47,793 nucleotides of DNA from an uncultured Actinomyces sp. (GTDB lineage: Bacteria > Actinomycetota > Actinomycetes > Actinomycetales > Actinomycetaceae): positions 1 through 47,793 of the forward strand of contig CALIZH010000006.1 in assembly GCA_938028585.1 (NCBI GenBank), in the 5' to 3' direction. Made by a program: the position numbers and the translations under genes. The notes below the pieces were generated by a model, which was given only the letters and a program-made list of their open reading frames with translations, was not told where the DNA came from and searched no databases. The first letter of the stretch is position 1, and every line of letters begins with the position of its first letter. Shown in pieces: positions 1 to 6,318 of this stretch.

Positions 1-115
1 AGATATTACACGTTAATAAATTAGTTATTGTGTGTAAATAATATTCTTAGTGTGTAGAAAAAATAGGGGGGACTACGCGAGGCGAAAATTAGGGGCCGTT
101 GGTTGTGTTGGTTGC

Positions 116-143
116 TTGCAGTTCGTTGCAGTTCGTTGCAGTT
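116..143 (+). repeat. Tandem decamer GTTCGTTGCA
   Basis: Two exact tandem copies of GTTCGTTGCA (121-130, 131-140), preceded by TTGCA and followed by GTT, so about 2.8 units. Iteron-like in form, but too few copies to argue for an origin on its own. Confidence 0.6.
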
Positions 144-181
144 GGTGTTGGGGTGATGAGGTAAGGCAAGGGCAAGCTAGG

Positions 182-250
182 TTAGGTAAGCCTAAGTTAA
201 GTTAGGTGGAGGGTAGTTAGGGTGAGGGTAGTTAGGTTAGGTATACCTAA
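182..250. promoter_or_regulatory. Pair of DtxR/IdeR-box-like palindromes
   Basis: Two 19-bp sequences, 182-200 and 232-250, each match 16 of 19 positions of the DtxR/IdeR iron-box consensus TTAGGTTAGSCTAACCTAA. They start 50 bp apart. The second contains a perfect 14-bp palindrome, TTAGGTATACCTAA, at 237-250. The surrounding low-complexity TTAGG repetition raises the odds of chance matches, and no promoter or gene directly follows, so a true iron-regulator site is only a possibility. Confidence 0.3.
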
Positions 251-278
251 TTTTTGTTAGTGGGTTTGTCCGTGGTTA

Positions 279-366
279 GGGTACGGGGTTAGGGTGAGCT
301 GGGTCACAAAAAAGGTATGAGGTTAGGTTCCGTTATGCGTTAGGGGATATGGGCCGGGTTGGAGGG
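279..366 (+). other. Two G-quadruplex-compatible runs
   Basis: 279-303 reads GGG-TAC-GGGG-TTA-GGG, then six bases and GGG. 343-366 has four G-runs with loops of 4, 2 and 5 bases. Both satisfy the G3+N1-7 rule. A further GGGGAGGG follows at 375-382. Folding is not shown by sequence alone. Confidence 0.4.
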
Positions 367-505
367 TAGGAAGCGGGGAGGGCGCTTGACAGGTGGGTAA
401 AACGAGGGCAAAAATAAGCAACTAAAAAATCAAATGCTTAGTAAGTGTAAAGTTAGGAGGGGGTGTCATACCCGTTTGTACGTTCGGGGGTAACGGGGGT
501 TAAAG

Positions 506-560
506 AGTGGGTCAGATCACACGCTATCTTGTTGACTTTAACCGTCTACCCTTCTATGCT
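506..560 (+). promoter_or_regulatory. Early promoter P1 with CRP-like site
   Basis: -35 TTGACT (532-537), 17-bp spacer, -10 TATGCT (555-560), predicted start near 567, 29 nt before the first gene of the left operon. A CRP-like palindrome AGTGG-GTCAGA-TCACA occupies 506-521, beginning 26 nt upstream of the -35, the same register as seven other promoters here. Confidence 0.7.
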
Positions 561-595
561 TAAAGCATCAACACCAAACGCAAAGGAGAAACGAC

Positions 596-913
596 ATGCA
601 AGAAACCACGGCCCTGTCGGAGGCATACGACAACCTACTGAATACCGTGTGGAACACAAGGATCTACATCACCACAGGCCACAACATCATCTACGGAGGC
701 ATCCTTAATCCTGGCACGATTATTCGACTGCATAACTCCACCCTCACCACAAACCCTGTATGGCTGCTGTCGAACCGTGAAGCGGCAGGTGCACTGAGCG
801 GCAGGTGGGTCAACAATGAGGGCTATTCTTGTGACGTTTTCACGATGCTCAACAACATTAAGCGTGGCAACCTGTCTGTCGAAGTTATTTTCGACCCACA
901 CCCGGAACACTAA
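596..913 (+). CDS. Small early protein, tandem paralogue A
   Basis: 105 residues, no family I can name. AAAGGAG at 582-588 sets the ATG. It is clearly related to the next protein: both share the order YxNLLxxVWxT, YxGxL, GT(I/V)(I/V), a tryptophan strand, GxLxGxW and a C-terminal VExxxD. No signal peptide or membrane segment. First gene of the P1 operon, so probably made at once on infection. An upstream in-frame extension is not used, since P1 lies inside it. Role unknown; position suggests host takeover or anti-defence (inference). Confidence 0.75.
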   Translation: MQETTALSEAYDNLLNTVWNTRIYITTGHNIIYGGILNPGTIIRLHNSTLTTNPVWLLSNREAAGALSGRWVNNEGYSCDVFTMLNNIKRGNLSVEVIFDPHPEH

Positions 914-929
914 TACAAAGGAGAAACCA

Positions 930-1271
930 ATGACCAACAAGATGTTTAAGCTGAGCGACAAGTACGCGAACCTGCTAATCGAGGTGTGGGAAACAGGTAT
1001 TGATGCCATTGTGGAGTCCTACCACACCAAGCTGTACTACGGCGATCTTCTTGAGTTCGGTACTGTCGTCTACTACAAGAACCAGCTGTGGTTTTTCTCG
1101 AAGCCTTCCAATCAAGGTATTCTGCACGGTGTATGGACGAATGGGGATGGAGAGACAAAGAACACCTACGACTTCCTAGTGGATATTATCAACTACGCCG
1201 GGCGACCTGTCGAAATTGCCCTTGATGCGGGGCGGTTTATCCCCGGCGTTGAAAAGGAGGGTAACAAGTGA
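930..1271 (+). CDS. Small early protein, tandem paralogue B
   Basis: 113 residues. Start chosen at the ATG with AAAGGAG at 918-924; the longer reading frame to 816 would run through the upstream gene. Tandem duplicate of the preceding gene with strongly diverged sequence: SDKYANLLIEVWET lines up with SEAYDNLLNTVWNT, and GILHGVWTN with GALSGRWVN. Soluble, no recognised motif. Ends four bases into the next gene, so the two are probably translationally coupled. Confidence 0.75.
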   Translation: MTNKMFKLSDKYANLLIEVWETGIDAIVESYHTKLYYGDLLEFGTVVYYKNQLWFFSKPSNQGILHGVWTNGDGETKNTYDFLVDIINYAGRPVEIALDAGRFIPGVEKEGNK

Positions 1272-1588
1272 ACAATATTCAGAAGATGATTGACGATGCT
1301 GTCGAAGAGTTCCGTAAGAAGCTCGAAAACGAGTTCAATGAACCTGAGCTGACAGGCACACAGTTCGCGTGCATTGACAACAACGGTGAACTGTTTATTG
1401 CGGACGCTCAAGAGCTTAGTATTGGAACACTCATCATCGTTGATGACTGGGAGGTGTTCTCTATCCTAGAGACATACGAGCAAAAGCCGTGGATTACATA
1501 CCTTGGAGGGGCATACACGCACGAGCAGTTCGCTGAACTTATGCGCCAGCAGTACAGCAAGCCGAAGATTGTGCTTAAGGGGCTGTGA
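1268..1588 (+). CDS. Small early protein with GTLI/W module
   Basis: 106 residues, GTG start overlapping the stop of the upstream gene, with AAAAGGAGG ahead of it. An amphipathic helical N terminus (about residues 1-25) is followed by a beta-rich part with GELFIADAQ, GTLIIVDDWEVFS and HEQFAELM. This GTxxI...W...F order recalls the two preceding proteins, so it may be a further diverged copy. Function unknown. Confidence 0.7.
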   Translation: MNNIQKMIDDAVEEFRKKLENEFNEPELTGTQFACIDNNGELFIADAQELSIGTLIIVDDWEVFSILETYEQKPWITYLGGAYTHEQFAELMRQQYSKPKIVLKGL

Positions 1589-1603
1589 CAACAAGGAAGG
1601 AAA

Positions 1604-1960
1604 ATGATCATGAACATTGAAGATACATTGTCCGTATGGGGCGTGCTGTCCAAAAAGTGTGAAGCAGCTTATCAAGAGCACCTACGGGTTAAGCTGGCAA
1701 TGCAGGTTGCGCTTTACAACAACGAGGAACCGTTCGAGCTGGCGTATCTTGACGGTCAACCCAGCAGTATTAAGATTACGACCCCCGATGACGTGGCAGA
1801 CATTATTACAGGGTGTGTGATTGCTATTGGTGGTGCAGAGTGGTTCCGCGCTGACGGTTACTGGCTGAGCTGCTATGGCACGAAGAAGGATGACCACGAG
1901 ATGTTCGTCCGAATCATGCGTAACCGTGAGAACGTGCATTTGATTCATAAGAGTTACTAA
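1604..1960 (+). CDS. Small early protein, GCVIAIGG/W module
   Basis: 118 residues with AAGGAAGG five bases before the ATG; a second ATG two codons later is possible. The C-terminal half carries GCVIAIGGAEWFRADGYWLS and a terminal MFVRIMRN helix, again the pattern of a G-x-V/I strand, tryptophans and a final helix seen in neighbours. Stop TAA shares its last base with the next ATG. Function unknown. Confidence 0.7.
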   Translation: MIMNIEDTLSVWGVLSKKCEAAYQEHLRVKLAMQVALYNNEEPFELAYLDGQPSSIKITTPDDVADIITGCVIAIGGAEWFRADGYWLSCYGTKKDDHEMFVRIMRNRENVHLIHKSY

Positions 1961-2253
1961 TGGCTAAACTAACAAGACACGAATCTGAGTTTGAGTTCTC
2001 ACCTAGGGGTATACAAAGATTGGTCTCCGATTTGCCCTTGTCTCAGAATCGCGCCGTTTACACAGAGCTGAAAAGGTCTTGGAGTGATTCGGAGCCATTT
2101 GAGGTAGAAATTGAAATACCTCTAAAAGAGCACCCACATGTTCATATTCTAAACATTGAAGTTGAACCTGTCACTCAACAGGTTACTATTGAAAGGGGAG
2201 TTGGCAATGCTCGTTTTTCATCTTGTCCTAGCTGTCGTCTGGGCCGGTGTTAG
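1960..2253 (+). CDS. Hypothetical early protein
   Basis: 97 residues, ATG overlapping the previous stop (TAATG), so coupled translation is likely; no strong ribosome site. The N terminus is charged; the middle has an EVEIEIPLKEH strand. The last 16 residues are encoded inside the start of the next gene and look less protein-like. No recognised domain. Codon use up to about 2210 supports a real gene. Confidence 0.55.
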   Translation: MAKLTRHESEFEFSPRGIQRLVSDLPLSQNRAVYTELKRSWSDSEPFEVEIEIPLKEHPHVHILNIEVEPVTQQVTIERGVGNARFSSCPSCRLGRC

Positions 2254-2392
2254 TGTTGCTTTCGCACTGCTTGCACGGTTCAAGAAGGGTATTGGTGGCT
2301 TTAGAATCTGGCCTGATGTGTTGGCCTCTGTTTGCGGCTGTATTGTCGCAGTTTGCTATATCATGCAGATTGCATTGGAGGTAGCGGCATAA
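2207..2392 (+). CDS. Small two-helix membrane protein
   Basis: 61 residues. ATG set by GAAAGGGGAG at 2191-2200. Two predicted membrane helices, near residues 3-21 and 38-57, with a short basic loop (ARFKKG) between. Overlaps the 3' end of the gene before it by 47 bases in another frame. Phage proteins of this form may be holin-like or act in exclusion; nothing in the sequence decides. Confidence 0.65.
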   Translation: MLVFHLVLAVVWAGVSVAFALLARFKKGIGGFRIWPDVLASVCGCIVAVCYIMQIALEVAA

Positions 2393-2568
2393 TGTTTATT
2401 ATTGCGCAAATTGTTATCGTTTGTGCGTGGTTCGCTATGTGGGCTGTTAACTCGAAGATGTTTCGTAATGGCCCGAAGCGGTACCAAAACCACATGATTA
2501 ACGCTGTGTTGGATGCTGGCTGCGTCATTCTTCTTATTAGCCTTCTTGTGAGGTTTGTAGAATCATGA
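2392..2568 (+). CDS. Small two-helix membrane protein
   Basis: 58 residues, below the size most gene callers prefer. TAATG overlap with the previous stop and a GGAGG about 12 bases upstream. Membrane helices near residues 2-19 and 37-54, separated by a basic loop with FRNGPKRYQNH. Adjacent to another two-helix protein, so the pair may work together in the envelope (inference). Confidence 0.6.
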   Translation: MFIIAQIVIVCAWFAMWAVNSKMFRNGPKRYQNHMINAVLDAGCVILLISLLVRFVES

Positions 2569-3089
2569 GGCACCCTATTGAATTGGCCGCTCGTTTCTTC
2601 CGTAGGGGCGAGTTTGTTCTCGGCAATGATGTACTGAGGGATGAGTATGGTGTCGAGTACAGCAATCCTTCTCAGGTTGAGTACTACGCGATTTACCGAG
2701 ACCACTCGGATGCACGAGCTATCAACGAGTCGTTGAAATGTGTTGCTGAGATGTATGGATGTCTGACATATTTGGAATCTGACGCGGATACAGGTAGGCT
2801 CACAATTGTCGGTGAAGATGACGTTATTAGTTTTCTTAAATACTGTTGGAGGGTCGCTCTCTCAGATGAGTATGGTTATGATGCCAAGCTGAAGAAGCGA
2901 GTGTTAAGTGCGACCATAAGGGATTACAGGCAGTGGGCTGATGACTACATCTTAGGGTTCTTTGAGGGTGTTGTTGGCAACCCTGATACAGAGCATCTTA
3001 CAAGTTTTAGTAAGCATCCACGTATTCTCGGTATACTTGATGGTTTTGACAGAATAAACCATTATGAAAGAAAGGACACAAAATGCTAG
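2565..3089 (+). CDS. Hypothetical early protein
   Basis: 174 residues, ATG overlapping the previous stop (ATGA). No membrane segment. Contains an alternating charged/aromatic region (QVEYYAIYRDHSD, WADDYILGFFEG). No family recognised. Overlaps the next start by seven bases within a tightly packed operon. Confidence 0.7.
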   Translation: MRHPIELAARFFRRGEFVLGNDVLRDEYGVEYSNPSQVEYYAIYRDHSDARAINESLKCVAEMYGCLTYLESDADTGRLTIVGEDDVISFLKYCWRVALSDEYGYDAKLKKRVLSATIRDYRQWADDYILGFFEGVVGNPDTEHLTSFSKHPRILGILDGFDRINHYERKDTKC

Positions 3090-3583
3090 TGACAGTTGAT
3101 ACTGAACATATTGATCTGGTTCATAACACAGAGGTGCTTGAGGCTGCTCTTGATGAACTTCCCACTGGTTGGATTGTCGATCTTGAGTTTTTCGAGGCGG
3201 GCACGTACAGCTTTGTAAAGACATACGACGATTGTTTTGTCCCCGCAGATGATTCTTTCCCGGTGGAGAGCCGTGATTATTTTATCGACACCATTCAAGG
3301 CGATAACCACCCGGATAAGGAGGCAATGTCTGTCGCTTTCCGACAGCCGGAGATCAACGACATTGCCGAGCGACACAACAACGCGCTGCAAAAGTGCCGG
3401 GATGCTGTGAACGGTGAGACGGTTCTTGACGGTCGGTTTATCAAGTACCGTAACTTCTTCCTTGATACGAAGAACAACTTTGCACCTGTCGGCCTGCTGG
3501 TCGTTGCGAACAATATCTTCTTGAAGGAATACAAAGACGACCACGACTTTATGAAACTGTTTACGAAGAAGGAGAACAAGTAA
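3083..3583 (+). CDS. Hypothetical early protein
   Basis: 166 residues with AAAGGA ahead of the ATG. Acidic N-terminal domain including LPTGWIVDLEFFEAGTYSFV, close to the GTxx...W pattern of other early proteins; the second half is helical and more basic, ending KKENK. No catalytic motif seen. Its stop overlaps the next ATG by one base. Confidence 0.7.
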   Translation: MLVTVDTEHIDLVHNTEVLEAALDELPTGWIVDLEFFEAGTYSFVKTYDDCFVPADDSFPVESRDYFIDTIQGDNHPDKEAMSVAFRQPEINDIAERHNNALQKCRDAVNGETVLDGRFIKYRNFFLDTKNNFAPVGLLVVANNIFLKEYKDDHDFMKLFTKKENK

Positions 3584-3759
3584 TGTTGACTTTTAGTATT
3601 GGCCTGCTGATTCTTGGTTTGGCAGTAGGACTCTTAGGGGTGGTGCTCGATGAGGTTTACTCGTGGGGTGACAAGGTTGCCGGAGCTGGCGTAATCATGC
3701 TCTGTGTGGCCCTTACTTGCCTTGCTGGTTGCGTCTTCTACTATGGTGTTCAGCCCTAA
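3583..3759 (+). CDS. Very small membrane protein
   Basis: 58 residues. ATG shares a base with the previous stop (TAATG); GAAGGAGAA is upstream. Two hydrophobic helices, near residues 4-22 and 32-54, the second with three cysteines. Short linker DEVYSWGDK. Function unknown; third small membrane protein in this operon. Confidence 0.6.
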   Translation: MLTFSIGLLILGLAVGLLGVVLDEVYSWGDKVAGAGVIMLCVALTCLAGCVFYYGVQP

Positions 3760-3768
3760 GGAAGAGGA

Positions 3769-3987
3769 ATGACTAACCCTGCTGACGAGATTTACGTCAT
3801 CTACAACAAGAAGACGGGCAGTATCAAGACTGGTAGTGGTAAGAAGTACAAGATTGTTCACGCTTACCTGTCTGAGAAGATGGGCTGGGGCGGCATTGGC
3901 CGCATTGGTCAGTTTGCCCGAGAAGAAAAGGCTGACTATGCGATTGCTAAATACAAGCTGGTCGAAGTGAAGGAGAACAAGGAATGA
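3769..3987 (+). CDS. Hypothetical small basic protein
   Basis: 72 residues, GGAAGAGGA before the ATG. Lysine-rich (GKKYKIVHAYLSEK) with a glycine-rich centre (GWGGIGRIG). No recognised family. Overlaps the next gene by four bases (ATGA). Confidence 0.65.
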   Translation: MTNPADEIYVIYNKKTGSIKTGSGKKYKIVHAYLSEKMGWGGIGRIGQFAREEKADYAIAKYKLVEVKENKE

Positions 3988-4388
3988 ACAAGAAGATTTT
4001 TGCGGCGCTTGCTGCTGGTTCTATGCTCGCACTGGGTGCGTGTACGCCAGCGGAGACGGCATCGAGGAACATCAGCTACGACAGTGATAACTTTAAGGTG
4101 ATGCGCCGTATTGTCTTTGTCAATGGCATCACGGACAAGTACCTTCTGAGCATCGAAGGTTTGTGCTCGATCACGAAGGACAAGGAAGACAACCAGCTGG
4201 AAGTCACCTGCAAGACGGGTGAGGATGAGTACAAGGAGCATTTTCTAGGTATCTCGGATAATGTGACGTACTTCGTGGAGCAGATGGATGCCTCGTCTGT
4301 CGATACGTTCCACTATAAGGTTGCTTTCCGACCGGAAACCCTTTTGCCGGACATTGACCTTCAGACGAGCGGAGGTAGGGGGTCGTGA
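3984..4388 (+). CDS. Phage lipoprotein, beta-sandwich type
   Basis: 134 residues. Signal sequence with lipobox LALGAC, so Cys-20 should be lipidated and the protein placed on the outer face of the host membrane. The mature part (NISYDSDNFKVMRRIVFVNG, then YFVEQMD and VAFRPETLLPD) resembles a beta-sandwich lipoprotein common in actinobacteriophages, from memory of that family. Phage lipoproteins such as Ltp of TP-J34 block DNA entry of other phages; superinfection exclusion here is inference. Confidence 0.75.
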   Translation: MNKKIFAALAAGSMLALGACTPAETASRNISYDSDNFKVMRRIVFVNGITDKYLLSIEGLCSITKDKEDNQLEVTCKTGEDEYKEHFLGISDNVTYFVEQMDASSVDTFHYKVAFRPETLLPDIDLQTSGGRGS

Positions 4389-4603
4389 TTATCAACTTCA
4401 GTGAACTGAATATGCCTGTTCATCGTCTTGCAACAGGTGCAGTGTTGGTTAGTCCTGACGATGTTCGATATATGAAGGTTATTGACGAGCAGTGGGAGTT
4501 CTGCTGGGTGCAGGATAGAGATATTCTTGCTGGAAGTTGCTCGTCTGATGCACAGATGAAGGACATGATTGGAGACGGTGAAGGGTGGAAGGTGCTGCCA
4601 TGA
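4385..4603 (+). CDS. Small early protein, GAVL/W module
   Basis: 72 residues, GTG start overlapping the previous stop (GTGA). Contains LATGAVLVSPDD, then WEFCWV and a helix SSDAQMKDMI: the same short pattern, (T/P)G-(T/A)-V-(I/L) then a tryptophan strand then a helix, as several early proteins here. Function unknown. Confidence 0.65.
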   Translation: MIINFSELNMPVHRLATGAVLVSPDDVRYMKVIDEQWEFCWVQDRDILAGSCSSDAQMKDMIGDGEGWKVLP

Positions 4604-4815
4604 CTGACGGAATGAGGTACATTGGTATTGGTGAGTATGGCGTTTTTGAGGACGATCTGAAGGAACTGATGGAGGCCAAAGTCATCGTGTCAGTTGCTAG
4701 TAAGCTTGGGCTCTTTAATAATGTGGACTTTGGCAACACCCTCACTGAAGTTTATCCTGGTTTGGGTGAAACACCTTATGATGTCGCTGACTCATTGGTG
4801 GCCTCTATAGAGTGA
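4600..4815 (+). CDS. Hypothetical small acidic protein, last of operon
   Basis: 71 residues. ATGA overlap with the preceding stop selects the ATG at 4600. Acidic, no membrane segment, no recognised motif. Its last codons overlap the CRP-like site of the next promoter. Confidence 0.65.
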   Translation: MTDGMRYIGIGEYGVFEDDLKELMEAKVIVSVASKLGLFNNVDFGNTLTEVYPGLGETPYDVADSLVASIE

Positions 4816-4865
4816 CCCACTTCACATCTGATTAGGTTGCATCCTCTGACACAGGGTGCTAATCT
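4811..4865 (+). promoter_or_regulatory. Promoter P2 with CRP-like site (structured RNA gene)
   Basis: CRP-like site AGTGA-CCCACT-TCACA at 4811-4826; -35 TTGCAT at 4837-4842, exactly 26 nt from the start of the site; 17-bp spacer; -10 TAATCT at 4860-4865. Predicted start near 4872. The -35 is weak by itself; the fixed register with other promoters is the main support. No reading frame follows before the terminator at 5071. Confidence 0.55.
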
Positions 4866-4871
4866 AGTCCT

Positions 4872-5105
4872 CAGCGGTTGAAGGAGTAGCTACCTTCGGC
4901 TGTTAGCTGTGATACGACATGTGCCTCCTGGTCTCGCCGGGGGTGTCGTTTCCGGGTGATAGGACACTATCAGCTGATGAGCAAGCCTGGAAGTCCTGAA
5001 CGGTGCGCCTAAAGATAGGTGAGAATAGGGATGTGAGCGAAAGACCGGCTCACCTCAGCAACAATTCAATAAAACCCCTGCATTGGCTTGATGTGCAGGG
5101 GTTTT
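4872..5105 (+). ncRNA. Structured non-coding RNA of about 235 nt
   Basis: Flanked by a promoter and a strong terminator, with no plausible gene inside. Helices by eye: TCCT/AGGA (4868-4871/4882-4885, at the 5' edge), AGCTA/TAGCT (4888-4892/4904-4908), CGACA/TGTCG (4915-4919/4944-4948) enclosing CCTGG/CCGGG (4927-4931/4937-4941), TGATAG/CTATCA with loop GACA (4957-4962/4967-4972), CCTA/TAGG (5008-5011/5016-5019). Near the 3' end two helices exclude each other: AGGTGAG/CTCACCT (5017-5023/5049-5055) and GTGAGC/GCTCAC (5033-5038/5048-5053). I cannot assign it to a known RNA class; tmRNA, RNase P RNA and 6S RNA do not fit. Confidence 0.5.
5071..5105. terminator. Strong terminator, 12-bp stem
   Basis: Perfect 12-bp inverted repeat, AAAACCCCTGCA and its complement (5071-5082/5094-5105), 11-nt loop. 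The A and T ends allow it to work on either strand. Closes the structured RNA unit and insulates the next promoter. Confidence 0.85.
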
Positions 5106-5123
5106 ATTGTGCCATCATTATGT

Positions 5124-5179
5124 TGTGGCACGGATCACATGGTGTAGTGTTGACAGTAGCTGGCGTAGTGGATTAGTAT
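5124..5179 (+). promoter_or_regulatory. Promoter P3 with CRP-like site
   Basis: CRP-like site TGTGG-CACGGA-TCACA (5124-5139), -35 TTGACA (5150-5155), 18-bp spacer, -10 TAGTAT (5174-5179). Site starts 26 nt before the -35. A second inverted repeat, GTGCCA/TGGCAC (5109-5114/5126-5131), overlaps the site. Drives the three small genes 5212-5952. Confidence 0.7.
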
Positions 5180-5211
5180 AAAGATATCTTCCGCAAAGAA
5201 AGGAGAAACTG

Positions 5212-5397
5212 ATGGATAATGGTGAACTGGCGCTTGTGAAACGTATCTACACAATCGCTAAGCGTTGCTATAACTACAGCATGGAGCCGCTTCATCCGTG
5301 TGAGCGCCCTGGTGAGCGCGAGGACAAGGATTGGTTCAAGGTGAAGGCATATGCTGAAACACTGATCGAACTTGCAAAGGGGGACGATAATGGCTAA
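5212..5397 (+). CDS. Small early protein
   Basis: 61 residues with AAAGGAG nine bases before the ATG. Mostly helical, with two cysteines (RCYNYS, HPCERPGE). No recognised family. Overlaps the next gene by eight bases. Confidence 0.65.
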   Translation: MDNGELALVKRIYTIAKRCYNYSMEPLHPCERPGEREDKDWFKVKAYAETLIELAKGDDNG

Positions 5398-5740
5398 TGA
5401 ATATTTCGTGAAGCTGTATAACGAAACACGAGCAACACACAGCGAGCTGTACAAGATGCAGATTGTTGACCTGAAGGTGTGGTTCGTTGATAGTAACGGC
5501 TCGGGCGAGGTTGCCGATGTCGAAACATGCCTTGACTTCGCAGCTATGACAGGCCGTGGCAGTGTCGTTATCTCAGGCACGCTTGGACCATTTCTGAAGG
5601 TCAACGATGGTTTCTGGGTTCGTACTGCGCCGTCTGTTTCTAAGAGGCTGTGGAGCGATCTCGACCTTGTTAACCAGCTCATCAACGAGTACGAGGATAA
5701 CGACTATATTGCTACTGTCATCGACCCTGGGTTGGAATGA
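5390..5740 (+). CDS. Small early protein, W/F-rich module
   Basis: 116 residues; ATG at 5390 preferred, with AAAGGGGG upstream. Second half has GRGSVVISGTLGPFLKV, then DGFWVRTA and a C-terminal helix LVNQLINEYED: again the glycine-strand, tryptophan-strand, helix order shared by several early genes. Function unknown. ATGA overlap with the following gene. Confidence 0.7.
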   Translation: MANEYFVKLYNETRATHSELYKMQIVDLKVWFVDSNGSGEVADVETCLDFAAMTGRGSVVISGTLGPFLKVNDGFWVRTAPSVSKRLWSDLDLVNQLINEYEDNDYIATVIDPGLE

Positions 5741-5952
5741 TGCAGTTCGAGTCAATCAAGTCCCCCACTGACCTTGAGAACTACCCTCTGGGAACTGTTC
5801 TCGGAGGGTCGCTGGAAACCTACGTGCGTACTGCGAGTGGTTGGTGTGCATGTACTCTGGAAGAGTTCTACACGAGCACTCAGCTTTTTGGGTTCCTGCC
5901 TGTCGGCATGATGACGGGTAGCCGTCGTGTGGGCGTGTACTACAAGCCGTGA
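5737..5952 (+). CDS. Small early protein, GTVL/W module
   Basis: 71 residues, ATG overlapping the previous stop. YPLGTVLGGSLETYVRTASG followed by WCACT is a compact example of the shared module and resembles the GTVV...DGxxW pattern I associate with small actinophage proteins. Its stop lies in the next promoter's CRP-like site. Confidence 0.65.
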   Translation: MMQFESIKSPTDLENYPLGTVLGGSLETYVRTASGWCACTLEEFYTSTQLFGFLPVGMMTGSRRVGVYYKP

Positions 5953-6003
5953 CACACATCACTTAGTATGGAGTTGACAACTTAGAAATTGCAACTCTAT
6001 ACT
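5948..6003 (+). promoter_or_regulatory. Promoter P4 with CRP-like site (tRNA operon)
   Basis: CRP-like site CGTGA-CACACA-TCACT (5948-5963), -35 TTGACA (5974-5979), 18-bp spacer, -10 TATACT (5998-6003). One of the best core promoters in the window, placed 75 nt before the first tRNA. Confidence 0.75.
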
Positions 6004-6023
6004 GAACACATCACAACTGAATA

Positions 6024-6075
6024 GCCTCTAGGGATTGTTATTCAACTACAACAGTCGCTTCGCCAACCTAGAGGC
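6024..6075 (+). other. Leader hairpin ahead of tRNA-Leu
   Basis: Perfect 9-bp inverted repeat GCCTCTAGG/CCTAGAGGC (6024-6032/6067-6075) whose 3' arm ends three bases before tRNA-Leu. It may guide 5' processing of the tRNA transcript or hold a small leader RNA. Confidence 0.5.
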
Positions 6076-6078
6076 ACA

Positions 6079-6163
6079 CCCCTTGTGGCGGAACAGGCAG
6101 ACGCGCTCGGCTCAAACCCGGGTTCCGAAAGGAGTGTGAGTTCGATTCTCACCGAGGGGACCA
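6079..6163 (+). tRNA. tRNA-Leu (CAA)
   Basis: 85 nt including encoded CCA (6161-6163). Acceptor CCCCTTG pairs with CGAGGGG (one G-U pair); anticodon loop CTCAAAC gives CAA, reading UUG; a long variable arm marks a class II tRNA; T arm GTGAG-TTCGATT-CTCAC is perfect; discriminator A. All agree with leucine. Confidence 0.92.
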
Positions 6164-6167
6164 CCAA

Positions 6168-6301
6168 GCACCGGACGATGCTGGATGATTAGGTATATAA
6201 ACCTGCCTCTCTGATCAAGAGGCCGTGCCGGTTGCCGTGACGGGGGTCACGTGCGCGGTAGCACCGTAGGACTGACACTCTTTGGGTGATGGTGGTCAGT
6301 C
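6168..6301 (+). ncRNA. Structured RNA between tRNAs, four or more hairpins
   Basis: Not a tRNA: there is no T loop. Helices seen: GCACCGG with CCGGTTGC (6168-6174/6228-6235, one bulge), AGGT/ACCT (6191-6194/6201-6204), GCCTCT/AGAGGC with 7-nt loop CTGATCA (6205-6210/6218-6223), CGTGAC/GTCACG with loop GGGG (6236-6241/6246-6251), CGGT/ACCG (6256-6259/6263-6266), GACTGAC/GTCAGTC (6270-6276/6295-6301). The CTGATCA loop looks like an anticodon loop and contains the self-complementary TGATCA, so the RNA could dimerise. Identity unknown; processed with the tRNAs if co-transcribed. Confidence 0.45.
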
Positions 6302-6318
6302 AATAGCACCCCTTCTAA

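Larger units (their letters stand above)
1..595. other. Gene-free left end, G-rich on + strand
   Basis: No credible gene in the first 595 bases. The first 60 bases are AT-rich; from about 60 to 460 the + strand is G-rich with many GTTAGG/TTAGGG-like words, a tandem decamer, palindromes and two G-quadruplex-compatible runs (listed separately). If the genome is circular or joins end to end, this stretch would lie between the rightward early operon and the leftward genes at the other end, a usual place for an origin or control region. That role is inference. Confidence 0.6.

Noticed and set aside
181..300. TTAGGG/TTAGG words suggesting telomere-like repeats
   Set aside because: Spacing is irregular and there is no array; no protelomerase gene is visible.
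293..308. Ninth CRP-like site GGTGA-GCTGGG-TCACA
   Set aside because: Good palindrome, but no -35/-10 in the shared register on either strand, so it was not counted as a promoter site.
463..708. 81-residue frame at the left end
   Set aside because: Runs through promoter P1 and its CRP-like site and overlaps the better-supported gene at 596.
4974..5042. CTGATGAG followed by CGAAAG, resembling a hammerhead ribozyme core
   Set aside because: No continuous stem II joins the two boxes over the intervening 58 nt, and no NUH cleavage site precedes a suitable stem I.
5109..5131. GTGCCA/TGGCAC inverted repeat before promoter P3 as a separate operator
   Set aside because: Its right arm is part of the CRP-like site and it does not recur as a pair at the other promoters.
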